Assembly (NCBI RefSeq): GCF_001310895.1
Contig: NZ_BAZS01000008.1
Span: forward strand, 1-64,000
Reading direction: 5' to 3'
Length of the DNA stretch: 64,000 bases
Origin: Virgibacillus halodenitrificans JCM 12304
Lineage (GTDB): Bacteria; Bacillota; Bacilli; Bacillales; Amphibacillaceae
Positions within the stretch are counted from its first letter, which is position 1; the number at the start of each line of letters is the position of its first letter. This document shows, piece after piece, positions 1 through 9,322 of this stretch. Both the position numbers and the translations under genes were made by a program. The notes below the pieces were generated by a model. That model ran no database searches. It was not told the origin of the DNA and saw nothing but the letters and a program-made list of their open reading frames with translations.

Positions 1-46
1 ATTAGATCTTTAGTTATTATAATTTTATTTATTAAATAATGCAAAT

Positions 47-784
47 CTAACTCTTGGTATAATACATTAATATTCCTGCTGCAATACTTACATTGAGTGA
101 TTCTGCCTTTCCATAGATCGGAATAGTAACAATGGAGTCTGCCAACTGAAGAAGGGGATCCTTTACGCCAGCACCCTCGTTTCCAACGATTAAAGCTACT
201 TTATCTCCCACATTTACTTCATTATATTTCTTCGCATTCTTTAAAGCAGTTGCCCAAATTTGAAAGCCTTTTTTCTTAAGGTCTGCTACCTTTTCTTCTA
301 AATTCTCCTTAATCACCGGAATATGAAAGATAGATCCCTGTGTGGCACGAATCACTTTATCATTGAACATATCCACTGTATCATTTCCTAAAATAATACC
401 ATCATAACCCGCCGCTTCAGCAGTACGAATCATCGTCCCTAGATTACCAGGATCTTGAATGGAATCAATTAAAAGCATATAGTTTCCTTTAACCTCTTTT
501 ATCTCGTTCATCCTCACAACTGCTGCAATCCCCTGAGGTGTTTTCATTTGGGAAAAATGTTGGAAGACATTTGAGCTAACTTCAAAAAGCTTGTATTGAT
601 AACACCATTCAGGAATATCCGTACCTTCCTGAATAATTAATTCCTCTATAACCCAATCACTCTCCCTAGCCTCCTCAACTAAGTGAAAGCCTTCTACCAA
701 AAACTTTTGACTAGCTTCTCGCTCCCTTCTCTTCTGAAGTTTTCGCAACCCTTTTATCTTTTCATTTTTAACTGATGTAATCAT
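47..784 (-). CDS. TrmH/SpoU-family RNA 2'-O-methyltransferase (YsgA-like)
   Basis: 245 aa SPOUT-class methyltransferase expected to 2'-O-methylate a ribose in rRNA or tRNA using S-adenosylmethionine. The N-terminal ~90 residues resemble the SpoU substrate-binding domain (basic start, then FLVEGFHLVEEA). The C-terminal half has the knot motifs: DSIQDPGNLGTMIRTAEAAG near residue 107, IVGNEGAGV near 198 and SLNVSIAAGI near 228. The ATG start has an AAGGAAGG site just upstream. It is divergent from sspI, as ysgA is in B. subtilis. Family assignment is firm; the exact nucleotide target is unknown. Confidence 0.9.
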   Translation of the reverse strand: MITSVKNEKIKGLRKLQKRREREASQKFLVEGFHLVEEARESDWVIEELIIQEGTDIPEWCYQYKLFEVSSNVFQHFSQMKTPQGIAAVVRMNEIKEVKGNYMLLIDSIQDPGNLGTMIRTAEAAGYDGIILGNDTVDMFNDKVIRATQGSIFHIPVIKENLEEKVADLKKKGFQIWATALKNAKKYNEVNVGDKVALIVGNEGAGVKDPLLQLADSIVTIPIYGKAESLNVSIAAGILMYYTKS

Positions 785-888
785 TTTAGGCCTTCCTTAT
801 TGTTTATTATTTACTATATCATACATATTTCAGCAGAGTTAGGTCAAACTATCTCTAGTTTACTTTTACTTAAAAGGAGTGAAATGCA

Positions 889-1113
889 ATGAACTTAAAT
901 CTAAGAAAAGCTATTCTGTCCAATATTGCCACGAATAATCAGGACCAACTTGAAGCTACAATAGTGGATGCCATTCAAGCAGGTGAAGAGAAAATGCTAC
1001 CAGGTCTTGGCGTACTATTTGAATTGATTTGGCAACAGTCAGATGAACAGGAAAAACAGGAAATGATCGACGCATTAGAGCAAGGTGTTAAACATGCTAC
1101 AAATACCCAATAA
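889..1113 (+). CDS. sspI: small acid-soluble spore protein I
   Basis: 74 aa protein matching the SspI family nearly end to end (start MNLNLRKAI, core [17 protein letters not shown], then a KQEM helix). SspI is a minor spore-core protein made in the forespore. The start has a strong AAAAGGAG site 9 bases upstream. The neighbour ysgA on the opposite strand is conserved in B. subtilis. A forespore promoter would be expected, but no clear sigma-G -35 box was found. Its presence marks the organism as an endospore former. Confidence 0.95.
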   Translation: MNLNLRKAILSNIATNNQDQLEATIVDAIQAGEEKMLPGLGVLFELIWQQSDEQEKQEMIDALEQGVKHATNTQ

Positions 1114-1148
1114 CTTAAATGATGGTGTAACAAACTAATTTGATAATG

Positions 1149-1193
1149 AAAATCCGAACGATTCATATAATATGAAATCATAGTTCGGATTTT
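1149..1193 (+). terminator. rho-independent terminator after sspI
   Basis: Stem AAAATCCGAAC/GTTCGGATTTT (11 bp) with a nested ATTCATA/TATGAAAT helix inside, followed by a T-rich tract. It closes the sspI transcript. Confidence 0.85.
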
Positions 1194-1427
1194 CTTGTTG
1201 CTTTTTTTATTATAAAACTTACAACTTATCTTCAGTGCCTCCCCTCTTTCTTAAAAATTAATTCTTTAGACCCAATATGTTTATGTTTTAAAAGCTTTCT
1301 TTTTAAATACCGAAGAAAATTTTAGATTGATAATTAAATTATAGGTATTTCTCACTAACAAAATCTCTTTGTTTCAAGACATCCGAGACCTTTCATACAC
1401 TAAAATATAAATGTTTTTTAGAACAAT

Positions 1428-1456
1428 TTGACTATATATTTAGTAAGTGATATAAA
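1428..1456 (+). promoter_or_regulatory. sigma-A-type promoter of the ABC export cassette
   Basis: TTGACT, a 17-base spacer, then TATAAA. It lies about 80 bases before the ATG at 1536 and is followed by a hairpin (1467-1512) in the predicted leader. The sequence from the sspI terminator to here (1194-1427) holds nothing else recognisable. Confidence 0.7.
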
Positions 1457-1535
1457 AAGTGAAGATGCTTTATTATTACTTGTCTATCTTTATCATAGAT
1501 ATAATAATAAGCTACATAAAGAGAGGAGAAATGGC

Positions 1536-3110
1536 ATGACAGAGTCAACAAACGATGGGGTAAGAAAGAAAGGTGTCTCAAAAGGGATGATCGCAATCAT
1601 TGTAGCGCTCGTCTTGGTTATTGGCGGAAGTGTAGCTGCCTTTGTATTGCTTAATCTTTCTGATAAACAAAAATATTTTCTGGCAGAGAAGAATACACTT
1701 GATTTCGTTGTGGAAGAAGTGGAAAACAGGTATCAACCGGAGTTAGAGTGGGTAGAACAAACAGAAGAAAATCCAACACAATCAACAATGGAATTATCAG
1801 CAGAATATAATGATCCTGCAGCTGTAGGAACGGGAACATTTGACCCGTCCCAATTCATTAATAATTCCACCGTCACGCTTACAAGTGAAGCAGACATGGA
1901 AGCAAAGAAAATGAGTGCTAAGTTAAAAGCAAATATTGGCGGGGTAGAGATCGATAACTTTAATGTTTACATAACTGCTGAAAAGCTATTGGTTGGGCTA
2001 CCATTTATCGAGGAATTATTACAAATAAAAGATGAGGACTTGGGCTCCCTTCTCCATGAAATGGACCCAGCAACCTTTACAGGTGAAGAATCTCTTAACC
2101 TGGATTCTCTATTTGAGAGCGCTAAGAATGCGGAAGACTTAGAATACCTCAAAGAAGAATATGGCAAAATGATTTATGAAGAAATTCCTGAGGAAGCGTT
2201 TGAAACTACTGAAGAAACGGTTAAAGTGCAAAGTGAATCCCTTAAGAGCGAAAAAATTAAATTTCATTTAACAGAGGATCAATTAAAAACACTTATTACA
2301 AAAGTATTAGATAAAATGAAAGACGATGAAAAATTAAAGAAAATAATAGAAGAGCAAATCGCCCTTCAGCAGTTAGGAACACCAGCTACTCAAGATATCA
2401 ATCAAATGATGAAAGACTTTGAAACTGGTATTAAAGAAGCGAAAGTATCATTAAAAGATTTTCAAATCCCAGAAGGGTTAACTTCAATTATTTGGGTCAA
2501 TGATGATAAAGTTGTTCAGCGTGACTTGAAACTGGAAATGGGTCCGTCAAAAGACGAACTTGTTGCTTTTACAGTTAAAGGCTCACAATTACTAAAATCT
2601 GAAACTCAATCATTTAACTATGACCTCGGTTTCTCTGATAACTTTAGTGAAGGAAATATGAACCTTTCAGGTGAATTATCATGGAAGGACCAAAAAGCAA
2701 AAGACTCTATCAATCTATCCATTGAAGATATGGCACTAGCTTATGACGGATCAGAAACGTTAAAAGATGGAAAGCGCGATTTCACGCGTAAGTTCTCCTA
2801 TGAAGATGCATCTGGAACTGGAGGCAGCCTAATCTGGGACGGGGAAGCTAATTACGAAAAAGACCAAATGAAAGCAGAACATGATTTTTCTCTTGAAGCT
2901 CCAGGGCTGAGTCAAGATATGTTCGGTCTTCACATCGTAACAGAAGGAAAGACGATTGAAAAAGTGGAAATACCTTCAGATGAAGATGTCAAAGATCTAG
3001 GTGGCATGAGTGCTGACGAAATTATGAACTATATGGAAACAGATGTCACACCAAAATTCCAACAGTGGATTTTTGGAATCTTAGCAGGCAGTGGTAATTT
3101 AGGATTTTAA
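1536..3110 (+). CDS. membrane-anchored surface protein of an ABC export cassette (unknown function)
   Basis: 524 aa. The ATG at 1536 is chosen because GAGAGGAG precedes it and the promoter lies upstream; a longer reading from 1428 would begin inside the -35 box. Residues ~15-40 form one transmembrane helix after a short basic cytoplasmic tail. The remaining ~480 residues are hydrophilic, acidic and Lys/Glu-rich and should lie outside the cell. No catalytic motif or cysteines are visible. It may belong to DUF6583 (from memory). It begins a run with two ABC-2 permeases and an ATPase, so it could be a partner or substrate-binding component of that exporter; this is inferred from position only. 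Confidence 0.75.
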   Translation: MTESTNDGVRKKGVSKGMIAIIVALVLVIGGSVAAFVLLNLSDKQKYFLAEKNTLDFVVEEVENRYQPELEWVEQTEENPTQSTMELSAEYNDPAAVGTGTFDPSQFINNSTVTLTSEADMEAKKMSAKLKANIGGVEIDNFNVYITAEKLLVGLPFIEELLQIKDEDLGSLLHEMDPATFTGEESLNLDSLFESAKNAEDLEYLKEEYGKMIYEEIPEEAFETTEETVKVQSESLKSEKIKFHLTEDQLKTLITKVLDKMKDDEKLKKIIEEQIALQQLGTPATQDINQMMKDFETGIKEAKVSLKDFQIPEGLTSIIWVNDDKVVQRDLKLEMGPSKDELVAFTVKGSQLLKSETQSFNYDLGFSDNFSEGNMNLSGELSWKDQKAKDSINLSIEDMALAYDGSETLKDGKRDFTRKFSYEDASGTGGSLIWDGEANYEKDQMKAEHDFSLEAPGLSQDMFGLHIVTEGKTIEKVEIPSDEDVKDLGGMSADEIMNYMETDVTPKFQQWIFGILAGSGNLGF

Positions 3111-3149
3111 TAGCTTCAATACTTAATTTTCAGGATTGGAAGTGCTCGT

Positions 3150-4373
3150 ATGCATTTCATAAGAAATATTATCTTATTTTTTACTAATAATGTAAGATAT
3201 CTTAAGAGGAAGTGGCTATCACTTCCTCTCCTTTTACTTCTCCCCATTATTATCATTGGTTTAGTGATTACGATCACCATCTCTCTTTTCTCCCCCTCTG
3301 AGACCACTCCTATTCAAGTTGGCTTAGTGGACATGGAGCAATCCAAAGAGACTCAATTAGTTGTTGATCTAATTGAAGAGTCTTCCCAACTAGGTTCTTT
3401 TATTCAATTAAAAGGGATGAAAGAGCAAACTGCCGAAGCTTCCCTTCAATCAAATGACTTAACTGCCTATATTGTTTTTCCAAGTAACTTTACTACAGAT
3501 TTATATAAAGGCAATTCCGTTACAATACCTATAATCGGCAACCCCCAAAAACCTATTGAAAGTCATATGGTTAAGCAATTAATTGAAAGTATTACAAGGC
3601 ATATACGAGCTTCTCAAGCAAATATATTAACCATAAATCAATACGCAAAAAATATGAATATCGCAGATACAACAAGAAACGATTTAGTTTTTGAGCAGTT
3701 TAAAGAATTTTTATTTTATACGATTGGCAAGGACAAGATTATTTCAGAAGAGAAGATTTCTAATCAAACAACCTCTGCACCTCTTCACTATTACGGACTA
3801 GGTAGTTGGTTTATCATTTTTACCTTATGGATGTTGGGTATGTATAGTTTATTGGGAAAGGAAGAGCCCCCTCTCTTAAAAACACGGATGAGTTTATATG
3901 GTGTATCTGAAATGCAACAGCTGATTGCAAAAATAATGGTTACAGGACTATTCAGTACTTTCTTAGCTGGTATACTATTTTCCATTTTAAATTATTTGCT
4001 TAATTGGAGCATCCCAACTGAAAATGTAGTACGAATCACCCTTATCTGCTTCTTATACGGTATAATATTTTTGGTTCTGATGGCTTTTGTGGAAATAATT
4101 ATTTCATCAGCAAAACTACGATTGCTTATTCAAGCAGGCTTGACAGGATTTATGTTGCTTATCAGCGGGGCGCTTATACCTACAATCTATTTTCCTTTAA
4201 TTTTACAGGACATCTTGCAATACAGCCCCTCCACGGAGGCTTTTTACTGGCTTCAGCAAATTGTACTCGAACAACGCTTATTTGCCGACTATTTACCTTT
4301 ATTCCTACTCATGTCAGCAGTAATTCTAACTCTTATAGGAGTGGCACAGATAAAGGAGCGTACATATTTATGA
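3150..4373 (+). CDS. ABC-2 type transporter permease, first of a pair
   Basis: 407 aa membrane protein of the ABC-2 permease class. A first transmembrane helix (~residues 23-45) is followed by a ~160-residue extracytoplasmic region, then about five helices between residues 210 and 400, ending near the cytoplasm. This is the layout of ABC2_membrane_3/YhaP-like exporters. The ATG is preceded by GGAAGTG. Its stop overlaps the start of the next permease by 4 bases (ATGA), so the two are translationally coupled and probably form a heterodimeric channel. The substrate is unknown. Confidence 0.85.
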   Translation: MHFIRNIILFFTNNVRYLKRKWLSLPLLLLLPIIIIGLVITITISLFSPSETTPIQVGLVDMEQSKETQLVVDLIEESSQLGSFIQLKGMKEQTAEASLQSNDLTAYIVFPSNFTTDLYKGNSVTIPIIGNPQKPIESHMVKQLIESITRHIRASQANILTINQYAKNMNIADTTRNDLVFEQFKEFLFYTIGKDKIISEEKISNQTTSAPLHYYGLGSWFIIFTLWMLGMYSLLGKEEPPLLKTRMSLYGVSEMQQLIAKIMVTGLFSTFLAGILFSILNYLLNWSIPTENVVRITLICFLYGIIFLVLMAFVEIIISSAKLRLLIQAGLTGFMLLISGALIPTIYFPLILQDILQYSPSTEAFYWLQQIVLEQRLFADYLPLFLLMSAVILTLIGVAQIKERTYL

Positions 4374-5509
4374 GAGCAATATTAAATACTCGTCTGCTTC
4401 TCTGGAAACGTCAAAAAGGGATGCTTCTGTTTTGGATGTTATTACCGATCATATTGACCTTCAGTATTATAATGTTAATAAGTACCACTCAAGGAAATGC
4501 AAAAATCCCTGTGGGTATTGTACTACAGGAACAAACAGATTATACAGACCGACTACTCAAGGAATTAAGCAACACTTCTTCCTTGCAAGTTGAGATAATG
4601 ACAGAAGAAGAAGCATTGCACCAATTAGAAATTCATAAGCTGGACAGTGCCTTTATTATTAAAGAAGGTTATACAGAAAAAATATTAAAAGGAAGCAGAA
4701 ACAGATTAATTACAGGAATTCGTTCAGACTTATCTTTTGGCTATATACCCGTTTCTGAAGCAATTCAGGCAATTATCCAACAGGATACTGGACGCATTAA
4801 AGCCGCATTTACGGTTCAACAGCTTAGCAAAGAATATGATTCACCCTCAATTTGGACGATGAATGAAATCGTGGAAAAAAGTAAAGAAATTGAGAAGCAG
4901 GAGAATTTGCTTCAAACCTCTTTTTCTTTCACAAGGACTAAAGCATCTTCTGGTGAAAATAAAAGTTCCCTAGTAAATCCATGGGGAATATGGGCAATTT
5001 TCAGCTTTTTATCTACGCTTTTACTATTTGATTGGTTAATAAAGGAGAAAAACTCTTCTATATACAAACGTTTTACCTTTACTAAATATTCTTTTAAAAT
5101 GTACGCCATTCAAAACAGCATTATTTATCTGTCCTTATTTCTTTTATTTGATTTTATTTCTATAAGCTTGTTCACTATATTTCTAAATCAGCCTACTTCC
5201 CTTACCTTTATTATTAGTTTGGTTATGCTTCGTCTGACTCTAATAATGGCTGCTTTTACACTTGCGCTATCATTTAAAAATGTCTATTTATATTATGTTT
5301 TTTCATTTACTTTGTCTTTAATTATGGCGATAACAAGTGGAAGTATTGTTCCATTAGATAGACTTCCAGAAAAAATTAGCGTTATTTCTTCACTTCACCC
5401 GTTACAGCCTTTTTTACATAATAAAATAGGTTTTTTCTGGTTCATTCTGCTATCAGTAATTGTTATGTTTTGGTATGGAAGAAAGGGGAAATTTGATGCT
5501 AACTATTGA
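4370..5509 (+). CDS. ABC-2 type transporter permease, second of a pair
   Basis: 379 aa, with the same architecture as the preceding permease: an N-terminal helix (~17-38), a large external region to ~residue 205, and a membrane bundle of about five helices from ~208 to 370. It is coupled to its neighbours by a 4-base overlap upstream and a 14-base overlap with the ATPase downstream. A heterodimeric permease pair with one ATPase gene is typical of small-molecule, peptide or antibiotic exporters; the sequence does not show which. Confidence 0.85.
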   Translation: MRAILNTRLLLWKRQKGMLLFWMLLPIILTFSIIMLISTTQGNAKIPVGIVLQEQTDYTDRLLKELSNTSSLQVEIMTEEEALHQLEIHKLDSAFIIKEGYTEKILKGSRNRLITGIRSDLSFGYIPVSEAIQAIIQQDTGRIKAAFTVQQLSKEYDSPSIWTMNEIVEKSKEIEKQENLLQTSFSFTRTKASSGENKSSLVNPWGIWAIFSFLSTLLLFDWLIKEKNSSIYKRFTFTKYSFKMYAIQNSIIYLSLFLLFDFISISLFTIFLNQPTSLTFIISLVMLRLTLIMAAFTLALSFKNVYLYYVFSFTLSLIMAITSGSIVPLDRLPEKISVISSLHPLQPFLHNKIGFFWFILLSVIVMFWYGRKGKFDANY

Positions 5510-6167
5510 TTCATTATCTAAATCCTATGGTAAAAAACAAATACTGAATAATATCTCATTATCTATAGAAAAAGGAGAGATCATCGGGTTGGTAGGTGAA
5601 AATGGTGCTGGTAAATCTACTTTAATTCAATTACTAGCAACCATTGATAAGCCAACTTCAGGGTCGATAATATTAGGAGAAAGCAATTATGCGAGACATA
5701 AAAAAGAGATTAGAAAACAAATTGGCTTTGTTCCACAAGAATTAGCATTATGGGAGGAATTTACAGTAAAAGAAAATATGTTATTTTTTGAAAAACTATC
5801 ATGGATAAGAAAATCAACAGGGGAGTTAAAACAACTATGCTTAGACATGAGCCTCGATAAGTGGGATGAGCCAGTGCATACACTATCAGGTGGAATGAAG
5901 CGTAAATTGAATTTAGCTATTAGCTTAATTCATGACCCTCCCCTATTACTATTAGATGAGCCTACAGTGGGGATTGATCTTAAGTCACGTAAAGAGATTG
6001 GTAACTATTTACAATTGCAGGCAAAAGAGCATGGTAAAATAGTTATTTATATCTCACACGATATGGATGAAATAACTTCTCTTTGTGACCGGGTGGTATG
6101 TATTGGAGAGGATCCATTTTATGAAGAAATTCTAGCCAAAACCGGAACTGAATTAATAGTGTTTTAG
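5496..6167 (+). CDS. ABC transporter ATP-binding protein
   Basis: 223 aa nucleotide-binding subunit for the two preceding permeases. Walker A is GENGAGKST (~residues 36-44), the Q-loop lies in VPQELALWEEF, the signature is LSGGM, Walker B is LLLLDEPTVGID and the H-loop is in YISHD. The ATG at 5496 is preferred because GAAAGGGGAA sits just before it; an earlier in-frame ATG at 5460 lacks a ribosome site and the extension is not ABC-like. The coding start lies inside the end of the permease gene. A compact single-domain protein of the DrrA/YxlF type. Confidence 0.9.
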   Translation: MLTIDSLSKSYGKKQILNNISLSIEKGEIIGLVGENGAGKSTLIQLLATIDKPTSGSIILGESNYARHKKEIRKQIGFVPQELALWEEFTVKENMLFFEKLSWIRKSTGELKQLCLDMSLDKWDEPVHTLSGGMKRKLNLAISLIHDPPLLLLDEPTVGIDLKSRKEIGNYLQLQAKEHGKIVIYISHDMDEITSLCDRVVCIGEDPFYEEILAKTGTELIVF

Positions 6168-6229
6168 AATAGATAATATAAGCAACTGGATAAATAATTA
6201 AAAAAGTTTATGAAATAGATTAATTCATA

Positions 6230-6257
6230 TTGCTTAAATGGAATAATATAGTAAAAT
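6230..6257 (+). promoter_or_regulatory. possible promoter of the transglycosylase gene
   Basis: TTGCTT, 16 bases, then TAAAAT, ending about 40 bases before the ATG at 6300. A reasonable but not decisive sigma-A match in AT-rich DNA. Confidence 0.35.
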
Positions 6258-6299
6258 AGATAAGAGTAATACTAACCCTATAAGCAAAGGGGCTTGACA

Positions 6300-6923
6300 A
6301 TGGAAATTAGCGTACTGCAACAAATGATTCAACATCAGGCCATGGCTATGGTGGCATCTGGAAAACAAAACACAAGTAGTAATAGCGTATTTGCTGATTT
6401 GGCATTCAAACAGCTATTACAAGAAAAAATTAACAACGCAACCAACTATAATAATACTTTTATGCAGCAAAAATACATCCCATCATCCGCACATACTACG
6501 TACCCGATTACTGTACTTCCAGAGAATAGCTCCAGCACCAAAGAGGGCACTGATTCTATTTATGCCTATATTAAAAATGCTGCCAGCAAATACGGCGTGG
6601 ATGAGGGCCTTATTCATGCTGTTATAAAAGCCGAATCGAACTATAATAATGAAGCGCGAAGTAATGCGGGTGCACAGGGTTTAATGCAATTAATGCCGGC
6701 CACAGCCAGAGGCTTGGGAGTAACTAACCCTTATGATTCGCAACAGAATATAGAGGGCGGTACAAAATATCTAAGCCAAATGCTTCAACGGTACAATGGA
6801 AAAGTGGAACTGGCGTTAGCAGCATACAACGCTGGACCAGGTAATGTAGATAAATATCAGGGAATACCTCCATTTAAAGAAACACAAAATTATGTTTCAA
6901 AAATAATGAAGGCATACATATAA
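6300..6923 (+). CDS. lytic transglycosylase, SLT domain (CwlQ/YjbJ-like)
   Basis: 207 aa. The C-terminal ~110 residues are a soluble lytic transglycosylase (lysozyme-like) domain that cleaves the glycan strands of peptidoglycan. Visible motifs are the catalytic Glu in [10 protein letters not shown] (~residue 111), then GLMQLMP and [13 protein letters not shown]. The first ~85 residues are Gln/Asn/Ser-rich and low in complexity, and there is no obvious signal peptide. The ATG at 6300 has AAAGGGG 7 bases upstream; a TTG six bases earlier is too close to that site. B. subtilis CwlQ has the same domain, but orthology is only presumed. Confidence 0.85.
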   Translation: MEISVLQQMIQHQAMAMVASGKQNTSSNSVFADLAFKQLLQEKINNATNYNNTFMQQKYIPSSAHTTYPITVLPENSSSTKEGTDSIYAYIKNAASKYGVDEGLIHAVIKAESNYNNEARSNAGAQGLMQLMPATARGLGVTNPYDSQQNIEGGTKYLSQMLQRYNGKVELALAAYNAGPGNVDKYQGIPPFKETQNYVSKIMKAYI

Positions 6924-6932
6924 TAAAATGCC

Positions 6933-6988
6933 AAAAAGCCGAACTTTATTCGAATCTATTATAAGATTTCGAATTAGCTCGGCTTTTT
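6933..6988. terminator. bidirectional terminator between the transglycosylase and ysdC
   Basis: AAAAAGCCGA/TCGGCTTTTT stem with an internal CGAAATC-type helix. T runs on both strands serve the two convergent genes. Confidence 0.85.
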
Positions 6989-7078
6989 CTGTATCTATAC
7001 GATTTTCAGGCTTATAATCTCTTTGCTTTAGTCTCAGGCATAAAACCATACACATAATGATTGCTAGAGTATACGTAT

Positions 7079-8164
7079 TTATGCAAGTACAATATCTTTT
7101 ACAGTGTTTGCGTCAAGTTTCTTAATTGTTTCTACAATGAGTTTAACTGCATTTTCGAAGTCATCACGGTGTAAAATAGCTGCATGTGAATGGATATACC
7201 TTGTTGCTACAGTAATAGACAAAGAAGGTACGCCATTTGCAGTTAAATGGATAGATCCCGAATCTGTACCCCCTCCTGCCATAGAAGCATACTGGTAAGG
7301 GATATTGTTTTCATCTGCCGTATTAACTACCAGATCCCGCACTCCTTTATGTGAAATCATGGATGCATCGTAAAGTATAATTTGTGGTCCTTTTCCTAGT
7401 TTACTATCTGCTTCGTGATCGGAAATCCCTGGCGTATCGCCTGCAATTCCAACATCTACCCCAAAGCCAATGTCAGGTTTAATTTTATGTGTTGATGTGC
7501 GTGCGCCACGTAAGCCTACTTCTTCCTGAATGGTCCCAACTCCATATACGATGTTAGGATGGTCTACATCTTTCAATTGCTTCAAAACTTCAATTGCAAT
7601 AGCACAACCAATTCGGTTGTCCCAAGCTTTAGCTAGTAACATTTTTTCATTCTTCAATTGGGTAAACTCAAAATATGGCACAATTGAATCTCCTGGTTTC
7701 ACACCAAAATCTTCAGCTTCTTCTTTACTTGAAGCACCGATATCAATGAACATGTCTTTAATATCTACAGGTTTTTTGCGAGCTTCAGGTGATAAGATGT
7801 GCGGAGGCTTTGAACCAATTACACCAGTAACATCTCCGTTCTTTCCCATGATTGTTACACGTTGTGCAAGCATGACCTGACTCCACCAGCCACCGACTGT
7901 CTGGAAATAAACAAATCCCTTGTCATCAATTCGTGTTACCATAAAGCCAACCTCGTCCAGATGACCAGCAACCATAATTTTAGGCCCATTTTCATTACCA
8001 GTTTTTTTGGCAATTAAACTACCTAAGTTATCTGTAAACACTTCATCAGCATAAGGGGTAATATACTTCTCCATAACGTCCCTTGCTTCTTTTTCATTCC
8101 CTGGTATACCTCTTGCATCTGTAAGATCTTTAAGCATCGTTAATGTTTCATCTAATTTAGCCAT
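7079..8164 (-). CDS. ysdC: M42-family aminopeptidase/endoglucanase-like protein YsdC
   Basis: 361 aa cytoplasmic metallopeptidase of the M42 (glutamyl aminopeptidase/tetrahedral peptidase) family. Metal-binding motifs are present: AGHLDEVGF (~residue 66), KAWDNRIGC (~180), QEEVGLRGA (~214), the Asp region [10 protein letters not shown], and YIHSHAAI near the C-terminus. The length is normal for the family. The ATG follows GGAGGAATT. Related proteins have been labelled cellulases in older databases, but the motifs fit a peptidase releasing N-terminal residues from peptides. B. subtilis ysdC lies in the same neighbourhood. Confidence 0.9.
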   Translation of the reverse strand: MAKLDETLTMLKDLTDARGIPGNEKEARDVMEKYITPYADEVFTDNLGSLIAKKTGNENGPKIMVAGHLDEVGFMVTRIDDKGFVYFQTVGGWWSQVMLAQRVTIMGKNGDVTGVIGSKPPHILSPEARKKPVDIKDMFIDIGASSKEEAEDFGVKPGDSIVPYFEFTQLKNEKMLLAKAWDNRIGCAIAIEVLKQLKDVDHPNIVYGVGTIQEEVGLRGARTSTHKIKPDIGFGVDVGIAGDTPGISDHEADSKLGKGPQIILYDASMISHKGVRDLVVNTADENNIPYQYASMAGGGTDSGSIHLTANGVPSLSITVATRYIHSHAAILHRDDFENAVKLIVETIKKLDANTVKDIVLA

Positions 8165-8245
8165 ATGTACTAATTCCTCCCTTTATCTGTCATTTCTAAT
8201 TATAAACTCTTTTTAAGAAATAATAAAATATTTAGTATATCTTAC

Positions 8246-8731
8246 CTAGTACCCCGTATCCTGACGTTTAAAATTAACTTCGTTTTTTTGTAGATATGCT
8301 CTTTGAATATCTTCTTCGGTAAAGCCAAGCAATTTACCAAGCTGAAGATAACTTTCAAACATCGCTTGATAATTTTCTTCTGTGGGAAAAGAGTGAAATA
8401 ACGTACATGCTTGAAAAACTTTGATGAATTGCTCTGTTTCAGTAAATGTTGGCATAGTCTTCTTTTCACTCATATAATAATAATCATTTTCTATACCAAG
8501 GGATAATATAAAATGAATGCCGTCTACGTATTCTTCCAGGATAATGTGCTTTTCATTCCTTGGTTTCTGACTCCAGAATTTAAAACAACGAGTTTCATTT
8601 GCCAGCTCGCCAAGCTCTACTAATAATGCAAGGTGTTTCTCTTGAAATACATTTTTGTTTTCCAGATTGTTATTTTTTTCAATATATCGATCCAATTCCT
8701 TTTGCATATTATATAATTGTTTCCAATTCAA
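8246..8731 (-). CDS. dimeric dUTP diphosphatase (all-alpha NTP pyrophosphatase)
   Basis: 161 aa protein of the dimeric dUTPase/MazG-like superfamily, hydrolysing dUTP to dUMP and pyrophosphate. The metal-binding helices are seen as ELGELANETRCFKFW (~residues 36-50) and EEYVDGIHFILS (~66-77), the E-x-x-E and E-x-x-x-D pattern of this fold. The start is TTG, with GAGGG 8-9 bases before it; the first in-frame ATG comes seven codons in. It is followed by ysdC on the same strand with ~80 bases between. The trimeric dUTPase found elsewhere in Bacillus is unrelated. Confidence 0.85.
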   Translation of the reverse strand: MNWKQLYNMQKELDRYIEKNNNLENKNVFQEKHLALLVELGELANETRCFKFWSQKPRNEKHIILEEYVDGIHFILSLGIENDYYYMSEKKTMPTFTETEQFIKVFQACTLFHSFPTEENYQAMFESYLQLGKLLGFTEEDIQRAYLQKNEVNFKRQDTGY

Positions 8732-8867
8732 TGACAGATCCCTCTTTTTCTCTTTTTATTGATTGTATCACGGATGAAGAAGTTAGTTATAGTTAAAACC
8801 CGGCTAAAAGCTTTATACTTTCTCAGTCTTTCTTTTTTTTATAAAATAAAAGTAAATGTACTGAATA

Positions 8868-8896
8868 TGAAACCTTCTGTTGAAGTCATTCGTATA
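8868..8896 (+). promoter_or_regulatory. sigma-W-type ECF promoter of ysdB
   Basis: TGAAAC, 17 bases, CGTATA: an almost ideal match to the B. subtilis sigma-W consensus (TGAAAC, then CGTA 16-17 bases on). It ends ~34 bases before the ysdB start, and ysdB is a known sigma-W target in B. subtilis. The same elements and spacing recur at 63085-63113. Confidence 0.85.
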
Positions 8897-8929
8897 AAGA
8901 GTAATAAATAGCAGGGAGACGTGTCAGAT

Positions 8930-9322
8930 ATGATTGTTGTCTTATTTAGAATTCTTATATTGGTTTCCATTGCCTTATTAATATACACCTGGGTGCAATA
9001 CTACAAAAACCCACAGCGAAAGCTACGAATTGCTAAGGAATCTAAAGAGTTTTATTTCGTTGATCAAGCAAACAATAGCAAAAAAAACCTTCAGTTTGTA
9101 TATAAAGGATGCTTCTTCGAAGGGGAAAAATATCTTGGCACAACCGAGGATTCATTTGAAGTTGTCAATATTAACATTACTGTTAACGATCATTTAGAAC
9201 TTCGCGGATTAACCAGAGATGATTTGTATTTTCTTGAAAATGAAATTTTACTACGTTATCCCTATGCTAAAATCACCTGGAAACACCCTATAAATAAATT
9301 ACTACTTACAACGTTAGAATAA
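8930..9322 (+). CDS. ysdB: sigma-W pathway membrane protein YsdB
   Basis: 130 aa. One N-terminal transmembrane helix (~residues 3-22), then a cytoplasmic domain with the family-typical stretch VYKGCFFEGEKYLG near residue 60. In B. subtilis YsdB is a sigma-W regulon member linked to envelope stress; its biochemical role is unknown. The ATG at 8930 is chosen over GTG at 8921 because AGGGAG ends only ~2 bases before the GTG, and the ATG gives the B. subtilis length. Flanked by its own promoter and terminator. Confidence 0.85.
   Translation: MIVVLFRILILVSIALLIYTWVQYYKNPQRKLRIAKESKEFYFVDQANNSKKNLQFVYKGCFFEGEKYLGTTEDSFEVVNINITVNDHLELRGLTRDDLYFLENEILLRYPYAKITWKHPINKLLLTTLE

Noticed and set aside
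801-828. Possible sigma-G promoter of sspI
   Set aside because: CATACATA resembles the -10 but no -35 lies at the right distance.
975-1181. Minus-strand reading frame across sspI
   Set aside because: It is the antisense shadow of sspI and its terminator, with no ribosome site.
1428-1535. 36-residue N-terminal extension of the surface protein
   Set aside because: It starts inside the -35 box, lacks a ribosome site, and the ATG at 1536 has a strong one.
7530-7880. 116-residue plus-strand frame inside ysdC
   Set aside because: Antisense to conserved peptidase codons, no ribosome site and no plausible protein character.
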